Assembly: GCA_036245525.1 (NCBI GenBank)
Contig: BTPG01000002.1
Span: forward strand, 119,624,582-119,688,581
Reading direction: 5' to 3'
DNA: 64,000 nt
Source: Semisulcospira habei
Taxonomy: Eukaryota; Mollusca; Gastropoda; Semisulcospiridae
The notes beneath the pieces are model-generated. The model was not told where the DNA came from. It ran no database searches and saw nothing but the letters and a program-made list of their open reading frames with translations. Shown here piece after piece: positions 46,625 through 52,950 of this stretch. The translations under genes were made by a program, and so were the position numbers. The number at the start of each line of letters is the position of its first letter. Position 1 is the first letter of the stretch.

Positions 46625-49600
46625 GCACATTAAATAGGCGCTTTATCCCAATTGAAAATCGGCTCAAAGCGCCGCCCCGAACTGGGCCCAACAAGCGCGC
46701 TCACGTGAGTCACGCGCATTCACTCACACACGGAACGTAAACACAGAACCTTCACGTGGTGCTAAGGGCAAGCTCAGGCGAGCTGCTGTAGTTTTTGGAA
46801 GTTCAAAATCGTTTGCATTTGAAATTGGGTGGACTGAATCTGATACCAGAGTGTAAGCGGTGTGCGGCCTGGCCTGAGGTTATGTGGGCGGACCTTAGTC
46901 CTTTTACCGCCGAGAGCGTGCCCGCCCGGCTTACGAGCATTCAGCGCCCTTTGACACGTTGGCCGCCCTGGCTGTTTCCTCGGCCACTCCCGCACAGAAC
47001 GGTCCCCTCTTCGGGGTTCGCGGTTTTGTCTGACCACAGGACCGCCACTGCTGCCACGCCCGCTGACCCTTCCGGAGGGTCTGTTTGCCGGCTTAGCGCA
47101 CGTCTCACTGAGAGTGACCAGCAGCAGTTGGCCTTGAGCCGTCCGTCGTTGACGAGCCGTCCTCACCACTCTCCCCGCACCAAGCCCGCTGATCCTTCCG
47201 GAGGATCGCCTTGCTGGCATAGTGGCCTACTTCCGGAGTAGGACCCGGAGAGACGTCAGCACCGTCCGTCGCGACGCAGCCGCGACCCTGATCCTCACCG
47301 TTCCTCCTCCAGACGCCCGCGCTCTCGCTCGCCTCGCGAGCACCGTCAGCGGGATTCTCGACGCCCCCTGCAGGACGATGCGCTCCGCCTGCTACCCGAA
47401 GTCTCGGTCTCGGCTCTGTTGGACGAGGAGGATCGCTCGACCTCGCACGCGGCAGCTTCCCCGGAGCTGAAGAGGAAGGTCGCCGCCTTCGTTGACGCGG
47501 AGAGGCAGGTCAAGAAGTTTAGGTCGCTTCCCCAACCGCCCGGCTTTAAGGGTCTTCGAGACGTCCTTTCGTCGCACCTACAGCTGGCCACGTCCCAGGA
47601 GCCGGTCTTCTTCTCCGACCGTCGCTGGCCCGCGGATTTAGACATCTTTCGGCGGGACGGGTATGCTGGACTCTCCCAGGCCTTCTCCATCCCTCTGCCT
47701 ACGCTGGACCCTTCGGCGGTGTCCCTAGCCGGCGGTCTGACTCTGCTGCGGCGGTCCCCGCGGCGGGGCCTGGACAAGACAGCGACCTTGGTCCGAAACA
47801 CCTTAGCCTGCTCGGGTGTTATGGAGCTCCTCACTCAAGCCTTGGTTCGTCGGGTGGAAGTATCCTGGCATCCTTCCATCTCTCCCCTCCTAGGAGACCT
47901 GCTGGTCCTCGCGGAGACCGCCAACTGCGCCGCCTACCATTCCTCGGTCAACGTGATGGTGGCTTCGGCCAACTGCGACCTCATGCGTCGAGATGCCCGG
48001 CTCCGCCCCTGCAGTACGTTGCCGTCGGACCTGCGAGCGCAACTTCACCGTGCCCCCTTGGGTGGACCCTTGCTGTTCGGCGACTCAGTCTCTACGGGTC
48101 GGCGGTTCGTTCCTCGGGATGTCTGTGCGACTTGGCCGGAGACGTTTGGTCGGACCTCTGGAGTTTTATCGGCGAGAGCGACCTCCGTCTACTATCTCTC
48201 GTCCGGCTCCTGTGGACACTTCCGCCGCCCCTTCGGTAACGACCGCCCTTCCTCGCATCGGCCCTCGGAACGGTCTGCTCGTCGGGACCCGGCGTTGTGC
48301 GCTGACCAGAGGATCGCCACTGCTGCCACGCCCGCTGACCCTTCCGGAGGGTCTGTTTGCCGGCACAGCGCCCGCCTCACTGAGCCCGGCCTGCAGCAGT
48401 CCGCCATGAGCCGTCCCACGTTGACTGGCCTTCATCCTCTCTCTCTCCCCGAGAAGCCCGCTGATCCTTCCGGAGGATCTAAACGCCGGCATAGAGCCCT
48501 TCTCACTGAGTCCGGCCAGGAGAGACGTCAGCCTCAACCTGCGCGACACGGTCGCGCCCCCGACTCATCCCGTTCCACTGTCAGTTCTAGACACTCACGC
48601 TCGCCCCTCGAGCGTCGCTGGAGGGATCATTCGCCTCGCCGGGATCGTCGCCGCTCCCCCCGGAGGATCTGAACGCCGGCATAGCGCCCTGCTCTCGGAG
48701 TCTGGCCAAGAGAGGCTTCAGCCTTAGCTTGCGCGACACGGTCGCGCCCCGACTCCCTCCGTTCCACTTTCAGGTCACTTGATGGCTGATCAGAGGACTG
48801 CCACTGCTGCCACGCCCGCTGACCCTTCCGGAGGGTCTGTTTGCCGGCACAGCGCCCGCCTCACTGAGCCCGGCCTGCAGCAGTCCGCCATGTGCCGTCC
48901 AACGTGACTGGCCTTCCTCTCCCGTCTCTCCCCGTCAGCCCGCTGATCCTTCCAGAGGATCTGTACGCCGGCGTAGCGCCCTACTCACTGAGTCTGGCCA
49001 GGAGAGACGTCAGCCCTAGCTTGCGCAACTCGGTCGCGCCCCCGACTCCTTCCGTTCCGCTTTCTGTTCAGGACACTAGTGCGCACCGCTCGAGCGCCTT
49101 CGGTAGGATTGCCGTTCGGACTCAACCTCCGCCCCTGGGTCTTCACTTGGCAGATGGACGCCTTAGTCGCCTTAGCCCGACAGTCCTCCTCCAGTCCACG
49201 TCGAACTACCTGGACGGCCTCCGTTGTGCAACCAATCGGAGACCGCGCTAGCCACGGACAGAGATGCTCTCTTGCACCTCCTGGCACACCTGGGCTTCCT
49301 AGTAGACGACGGCAAGTCGGATCTCTCCCTCCCGCCGGGTTGTGCATCTGGGTATGGAACTCCCTACCAACCTCAACACGGTACGCCTTCCGGTGCCCCG
49401 GATCAAGAGGATTGCTGCTCTAGCCGACCAGTTAGCTCGGGAGGATGCAGGCCCCGCCAGAGTCTGGCTTCAGTTGCTGGGTTTGATGAACGCCGCAGCG
49501 GATCTTATCCCTCTAGGGCGTCTCTACTCCCGGCCAATTCAACTGCATCTTCTCCATTGGCTCACGTCTTCCAGAGACTTGACGGCCGCGGTCCCAGTGC

Positions 49601-52532
49601 CCCAGATGCTCCGGCCGCACCTTCGTCGGTGGACCGGCCCTACGTGGCTAGCGTCGGAAGTTCCCTTAGCCTCTCCCCCTCCAGGCGGGCCCCTGGCCCT
49701 CACACTGGGCGCACACCAAGGGGGGAAAAAAAAAAAAAAAAAAAAAAAAAAAAGCACACCCACTGTCTGGAGATGCAGGCCGTATGGCGAGCCCTTCACG
49801 CCGGGGAGTACCTCCTCCGACACCAGGAGCTTCTCGTGCTTTCGGACGACACGATCGTGGTCGCTTACATCCAGAAGCTGGGTGGCACACGCTCCCCTGA
49901 CCTGTGTACGCTCCTCTACAGGAAGATGCGTTGGTGCGAGGACCGGAGCATTATCCTTCAAGCCCCGCACGTTCCCGGATGCCTAAATGTCTTGGCCGAC
50001 TCTCGGTCTCGCCGCGACCAACTCCTACACACGGAATGGACCCTGCGACAGGACATCTTTCAGATGATCTGCGCCCGCTGGGAGACTCCCCAGGCCAAGT
50101 CGTTCGCCACGAGGTGGAACCACCAGCTTCCCCTCTTCGTCTCCCCGATTCCCGACCACCTTGCCTGGGCTGTCGATGCGCTCTCCTTTCCCTGGGACGG
50201 ACTTGTGGCCTATACCGGTCCCCCTACCGTCCTCGTGCCCTAAGTCCTCCTCTAACTGCGGGGCTCTTCGGCGTTCCTCCTGTCGGTCGCACCGCTCGTC
50301 TGGAACCGCGCCTGGATCACCGACCTGCTCAGCCTCGCCACAGACCCGACCCTGCTGCTGCCCACCCCGTGGACCATGCTCAAGCAACCGCGCCAGCCGC
50401 TGTTCCACCCCTGCCTGGAGTGGCTCCTCCTTCACGCCTGGAGGTTGGGCGGCAAACCCTCGGAGCTAGAGTAGACTCAGATGCAGCTATGGAGGCGATC
50501 GCTGCGCCCCGGGGACTGTCGACCCTTCGAGCCTACGAGGGAACTGGCGAGTCCTCTGTTCCTGGTGTACCGATCTTGGCCTTACGCCCACGGATCTGAC
50601 TCATCCTCCGCTGGCGGACTTCTCTCTCTGGCTCTTCGAGACCAAAGCCTAACCCTCATCACGGTACGCGGTTACCTGTCCATGATGGCGGACACCTATC
50701 GTCACCTGGGACGACCCGATCCGGGCGCCTGCAAGGACCTAGCCGACCTTATGGGACACTTCGGCACCCAGCGCCTTACACTCCGCTCGCTCCTTCCTCG
50801 CTGGGACCTACCCTGGGTGCTCACGTGGTTGAACTCCGCCCGCTTCGTACCATTACCTTTGGCCCAGCTCGCGGACTTGGCACGCAAGACTTGTTTCCTG
50901 CTGGCACTTGCTACCGCTTCGCGCGGGAGCGAGCTACATGCGCCTTCAGCACGCCCTGCCGGTCTGCAGTTCCGAACAGACGGCTCCGTCCGGCTCCTCA
51001 CGGACCCGGCCTTTCTGGCAAATAACAGGTCGCCTTTAACTCCGCCTCAGGTGATCACCATTAGGCCGCTGAGAGACCGACCCCGGTCCCAGGAGACCAG
51101 GCTACAGGATCCCGTGCGCGCCCTTAAAATCTATCTGCGGCGATCTAAGCTCGTCCGCAGGGGGCGGTCGCGCCTCTTCCTACCTCTAAGACCCAAACAG
51201 CGTGACATTATAGCCCAGACGATCTCTTCCTGGCTCCGCTGGGTCATACGCTCCGCTTATCAAGAGATAGCCCTGAGGGAGCTAAGAGGCCGCACATTCT
51301 CGCACACGAGGTACGAGCTAGGGCCACGAGCGTCGCGTTGAGCGAAACGGCACTGTCAAGGACATCGTGGCAGCCGTGGGCTGAAACACCGAGTCGGTCT
51401 TGCCCGTTTCTACCGCCGGGACCTGGCTAGCCAGCGAGAGAATCTCGCACTGGGGGGGGGGACATCGCCGCGACGCAACACTCCCTCCTGGTGCCACCGG
51501 CACCGTAGGTTGCACTTCGCTAAAATTGTCGGGAGTGTGCCACGGGGTGGACGGCGTTGTCCTGTTGGGGGAGTTGTGGGCGGCACCCGCCTCCTCTTCG
51601 CAATTCTCCCATGTAGTCATGTCATCGGTAATGTTTTTGAGGAAATAAATTCATTTTTCTCTAAAAGGTATTTTTTCGAAAAATACTTACCGATGACATG
51701 ACTCGGATAACCCTCCCTCCTGCCCCGCTTGCCGCTTTCGAGCGAAGTATCAGACTGAATGGTCTCGTGACCGGATCTGGGAAGGCAGGTATGGGGAGAT
51801 AACTCTCGGCCCCTCTGGGGGTTCCCCGAGGGCCTCTCGGGTTGTGTGGGCACACAACGGGCAAGTAGGCTAAAATTGAGCCTAGAAGTAGATATTCCCA
51901 TGTAGTCATGTCATCGGTAAGTATTTTTCGAAAAAATACCTTTTAGAGAAAAATGAATTTCAGTGACCTATTGGAAGGTCAAGGTCACAAAGGTAATTAA
52001 TTATGTGGATCTGTCATGCATGTGAGCCTTGAGGGCTTTGCCATTCTTGTTCTTTCTTTTAACGTGTTTTCTGTTTCACAATAACATTTACAATGTATGC
52101 TTTCATCTGTGTCAGTGAGTGGAACTTAACATGTGCATAACGTTGCTGTTTCTCTCACAGAGAGGTTATCAAGCTGAGAGAGGAAAATGTCTACCTGAAA
52201 AAGTTGCTGCATGAAAAGGTAACAGTGTGACTATACTAGATCTAGAAAAATGCATGCAAAACTTTTATCTGCAGAAAGGTGCATTTGGATGGCAAGGGTG
52301 TGCTGTTTACTTATACAGTGAACTTTGTTTAATATTGATACATGTAATTATTTGTGGTCATGCAGGATCTCTGAAGAAGCTTCATTATACGTATGTGTGA
52401 CTTTTGATATACCCAATGTATCTAACATCATGACCAAAGTTAAAATTATTATGTGTGTCTGTGACCATAAAAGTCACATGTTTTCTTAAAAATGCTCTGT
52501 GTTTTATTTCAGGGCATTGGAAATAGCTCAAG
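33362..52532 (+). CDS. RNF212: RNF212/Zip3-like meiotic RING protein, six exons, 3' end outside window
   Basis: Exons: 33362-33470, 33991-34052, 34271-34345, 35860-35984, 52161-52218, 52513-52532. All have GT..AG borders and consistent phases (1,0,0,2,0,2), giving ~149 residues. Residues 7-57 form a RING finger (C-x2-C, C-G-H-x2-C-x2-C, C-x2-C). Next comes '[12 protein letters not shown]', matching the segment after the RING in RNF212/RNF212B, then a basic coiled-coil stretch ([19 protein letters not shown] and [13 protein letters not shown]). RNF212 proteins act as SUMO/ubiquitin E3 factors that stabilise recombination intermediates on meiotic chromosome axes; this role is taken from the family. 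Which of the two vertebrate paralogs it corresponds to is not decided. Intron 4 (16.2 kb) carries D6, D3 and an RTE LINE; D4, D7 and D5 follow exon 6. Confidence 0.87.
33991..34052 (+). CDS. RNF212: RNF212-like exon, second RING half
   Basis: Acceptor CTCAAACAG|GA, donor GGGAAG|GTAATT. Encodes the last RING Cys pair (CKMC) and a following Cys, [13 protein letters not shown]. Confidence 0.85.
34271..34345 (+). CDS. RNF212: RNF212-like exon, post-RING segment
   Basis: Acceptor TCATTTTCAG|ATC, donor ATGCAG|GTGACA; 25 codons reading [20 protein letters not shown] and on. The 'FF.xP' pattern followed by a helix is characteristic of the family. Confidence 0.85.
35060..35668 (+). mobile_element. 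3' fragment of a non-LTR retrotransposon
   Basis: The frame to the TAA at 35292 reads '[17 protein letters not shown]', '[19 protein letters not shown]' and '[14 protein letters not shown]', the C-terminal signature of many fish and mollusc LINEs. It ends in AATAAATTTCTTGAATCTTGAATCT, a short tandem 3' tail. 5'-truncated; in intron 3 of the RNF212-like gene. A 32-base direct repeat (34988-35020 and 35030-35061) immediately precedes it. Confidence 0.65.
35860..35984 (+). CDS. RNF212: RNF212-like exon, start of coiled coil
   Basis: Acceptor CATTTACCAG|ACC, donor TTGGAGAG|GTTTGC, phase 2. Basic N-terminal half ([15 protein letters not shown]) and a helical half with heptad-like Leu/Met spacing. 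Confidence 0.83.
37636..37745 (+). pseudogene. degraded N-terminal Cys array of D6 ORF1
   Basis: Read from the TGC in 'CTTGCTTTAGTGG', the frame keeps Cys at array positions 1, 17, 20, 29 and 32 and His at 14 but has a stop at position 8 and loses Cys 4 and 23. It is followed by 'CTIWRVDRW' where D4 has 'CAVWPELRW'. Confidence 0.6.
38304..40643 (-). mobile_element. RTE-like LINE inserted in D6
   Basis: Flanked by the 12-base duplication TATAAGATTAAA (38292-38303 and 40644-40655). The 3' end lies at 38304 with the CTTACTTACG complement of a GTAAGTAAG tail. 5'-truncated inside the endonuclease domain: the reverse strand at 40640-40440 encodes the end of an exonuclease-endonuclease-phosphatase fold with its 'SDHHLL' motif, then a small frameshift before the RT frame. 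Confidence 0.92.
38305..40401 (-). CDS. RTE-like reverse transcriptase, 698 residues, open but lacking endonuclease
   Basis: N-terminal third: helical linker rich in Lys/Arg/Glu. RT domain from about residue 205: '[16 protein letters not shown]' and 'NYRGITLL', motif A '[12 protein letters not shown]' (~residue 340), motif B '[12 protein letters not shown]', motif C '[10 protein letters not shown]' with the catalytic Asp pair. C-terminal 'FTYLGSIID' and 'WIGHSLR' boxes follow, then a basic '[12 protein letters not shown]' tail. The family carries out target-primed reverse transcription in the nucleus. The endonuclease is missing, so this copy cannot move alone, and the Met at 40401 is only the first in frame after the shift. 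Confidence 0.88.
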   Translation of the reverse strand: MLSNRFQALQELVNEEEAVTTEQQWKAVREVLNSTCKDTVGLRKHHHKDWLSAQTLKKIEARKQKKAAVNNSRTRAAKVRAQGEYSEANREVKRSIRADKRAYTDSLAAEAEKAAGSGNMKQLYDITRRLSGKYGHTERPVKDKEGKPIADRADQLDRWAEYFEELLNRPSPPDPPSDIQPAETDLPISCDRPSREEIRKAVAFLKNGKAAGPDGIPAESLKADLETTVEMLYPLFGKIWEEEVMPADWKEGYLIKLPKKGDLSKCSNYRGITLLSVPGKVFNRIILERMKSSVDPQLRDQQAGFRKNRSCTDQIATLRIIVEQSLEWSSPLYVNFVDYEKAFDSVDRETLWKLLRHYGVPTKLVRLIKSSYDGMTCRVIHEGQFTRELQVRTGVRQGCLLSPFLFLLAIDWVMKMTTEHRRSGIQWTLRTQLDDLDFADDLALLSHTHQQMQDKTTRLADILSQVGLTIHKQKTKTMRLNATREEPVLLAGTPLEEVESFTYLGSIIDKKGGTDADVRARIGKARAAFLQLKKVWSSRELSQHTKVRIFNSNVKAVLLYGAETWRLTKTTVNRVQTFMNSCLRRILKIHWPEKISNVRLWERTEQITAENEIGRRRWGWIGHSLRTPASSITRQALSWNPQGKRKRGRPRNSWRRDLQADIKRLGTTWSRIEGEAQDRSCWRSLVDGLYPGRGDRRK
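41279..42480 (+). pseudogene. gag-like remnant of D6
   Basis: A Ser/Pro/Arg-rich stretch then degraded pieces of the gag core in changing frames around 41550-42250. Two C runs with the same following words (CCCCGCCCCGTT..CCAGGCGGGCC) at 40949 and 41111 mark a local duplication upstream. Assigned by position between leader and RT. Confidence 0.5.
42480..43700 (+). pseudogene. RT/RNase H remnant of D6
   Basis: Legible blocks: '[20 protein letters not shown]' (42765-42825), the YLDDLLLRN block in another frame (42880-42905), '[14 protein letters not shown]' (42965-43005), and RNase H '[14 protein letters not shown]' (43558-43600). Frameshifts between nearly every block. Confidence 0.75.
44085..45110 (+). 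pseudogene. tyrosine recombinase remnant of D6
   Basis: Begins '[20 protein letters not shown]' (44085) and '[10 protein letters not shown]', then shifts to '[15 protein letters not shown]' and '[16 protein letters not shown]' (44420-44470). The H-x-x-R box reads AHEVQA at 44920 with the Arg replaced. The Tyr block 'FAHFYLRDL' is legible near 45020-45050. Non-functional. Confidence 0.72.
45220..45330. repeat. internal complementary region of D6
   Basis: Complement of the left terminus (CCATATAGTAATGCCATTGG .. AAAAAAAC) joined to the complement of the right terminus (AAATGAATTT .. TACTTACCGATGGCATTAC). Confidence 0.75.
46501..48672 (+). pseudogene. gag-like ORF1 of D3, rearranged
   Basis: N-terminal piece '[17 protein letters not shown]' (46504) then the AAT tract. 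A second start of the N-terminal block '[13 protein letters not shown]' at 46858. Gag core 47455-48085 ('[19 protein letters not shown]' to '[11 protein letters not shown]'). Then, instead of the RT linker, the N-terminal block returns ('DVCATWPE' at 48118 and '[10 protein letters not shown]' in the next frame) followed by another Arg/Ser repeat array to 48670. Core catalytic functions are not expected of gag, but the fusion is abnormal. Confidence 0.78.
46595..46624. repeat. (AAT)n microsatellite inside D3 ORF1 region
   Basis: About ten AAT units directly after the gag N-terminal stretch. The D1 copy has a shorter tract at 3031-3053. The tract replaces the second half of the Cys array present in D4 and D5. 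Confidence 0.95.
48290..49095 (+). repeat. ~490-bp tandem duplication in D3
   Basis: The order 'GCCACTGCTGCCACGCCCGC' .. 'TTCCGGAGGGTCTGTTTGCC' .. 'GGAGAGACGTCAGCC' .. 'GTTCCRCTKTC' occurs from 48308 and again from 48798. The first half occurs once more at 47041-47280. Confidence 0.82.
49079..50243 (+). pseudogene. RT (second half) and RNase H of D3
   Basis: Opens directly with '[13 protein letters not shown]'. YLDD reads 'NYLDGL', losing a catalytic Asp, and later RT blocks continue in two other frames. RNase H lacks its first catalytic block (CVDASLSGWG in D4), replaced by a 28-base A run (49726-49753). '[10 protein letters not shown]', '[13 protein letters not shown]' and '[12 protein letters not shown]' follow. 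Inactive. Confidence 0.83.
50430..51400 (+). pseudogene. tyrosine recombinase of D3 (frameshifted)
   Basis: Long open stretch 50481-51341 with '[18 protein letters not shown]', '[13 protein letters not shown]', '[11 protein letters not shown]' (first catalytic Arg retained) and '[12 protein letters not shown]'. One base change of frame just before the H-x-x-R box (AHEVRA is legible in another frame at 51303) removes the C-terminal catalytic boxes. Confidence 0.83.
51607..51705. repeat. internal complementary region of D3
   Basis: Complement of the D3 left end (TTTTTGAGGAAAT) directly joined to the complement of its right end (AAATTCATTTTTCTC). The join point predicts the circular junction ..GAATTT|ATTTCCTC.. 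and therefore the element borders used here. Confidence 0.88.
52161..52218 (+). CDS. RNF212: RNF212-like exon, coiled coil, isolated between D3 and D4
   Basis: Acceptor TTTCTCTCACAG|A, donor GAAAAG|GTAACA. Completes the Arg codon from exon 35860-35984 and reads [19 protein letters not shown]. The match in phase and coiled-coil character across 16 kb of transposon DNA supports the assignment. Confidence 0.82.
52513..52532 (+). CDS. RNF212: RNF212-like 20-base microexon
   Basis: Acceptor TTTTATTTCAG|GGC, donor TCAAG|GTAATA; reads G-I-G-N-S-S plus two bases. DIRS element D4 begins 8 to 11 bases into the next intron. Microexon status rests on splice signals and phase only. Confidence 0.6.
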
Positions 52533-52556
52533 GTAATATTTTTATTTCATCAAAAA

Positions 52557-52728
52557 CATTACCGATGACATGACAAATGGGAGTGTCTACTACGTGCTCA
52601 AATTCTAGCCTACGAACCCGTTGTGTGCACACACAACCCGGGAGGCACTCGGGGAACCCTCCAGAGGGGCCAAGAGTTGTCTCCCGGACCTGCCTATCCG
52701 GTTCCGAGTCACCTGACTCGCCAGTCAG
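52557..52728 (+). repeat. left inverted terminal repeat of D4
   Basis: Complementary to 58850-59016. Contains the self-complementary GTTGTGTGCACACACAAC (about 52619-52636), which can fold as a hairpin and is present in both repeats. Confidence 0.9.
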
Positions 52729-52950
52729 CTACGTAGGCTCACGACCTTCGGACGTGTTCTAGCCTCGCGCTCCCTTCGACCGGTCGGTCTTGGTGCTCGA
52801 GTTCGCCGTGACTTTGGCTTCGCCTGTTGCTTCGCTTCTGCTTCGCTTCTTGCTTCGCTGCAGCTTCGCTTGCGCTTCTTCGCTTGGCGTCCTCCTTGGT
52901 TGGCTTCGCTTGGCGGACCTGCTGGTTCCCGCCATTTCGCCGGTGGCGAC

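Larger units (their letters stand above)
45840..51960 (+). mobile_element. DIRS-type retrotransposon D3 (full length but rearranged)
   Basis: Starts ATTTCCTCAAAAACATTACC at 45840 and ends AAAAATGAATTT at 51960, TTT at both borders. The inverted terminal repeats (about 45855-46020 and 51750-51930) are near-identical. The internal complementary region at 51607-51705 matches the fused ends exactly. The gag Arg/Ser segment and part of its N-terminus are re-duplicated after the gag core, and the front half of the RT is missing, so it is non-autonomous. D1 shares this structure. Confidence 0.92.
36281..52050 (-). repeat. R1 repeat copy C, split by D6 and D3
   Basis: Three host segments together form one reverse-oriented R1 copy: 36281-37010, 45600-45836 and 51961-52050. 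Each break coincides with a DIRS end and a TTT trinucleotide. At the D3 site the flanks rejoin as CATATTT-CAGTGACC, and the last piece ends with the complement of the R1 start (GGCTTTGCCATTCTTGT). No other function seen. Confidence 0.8.
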
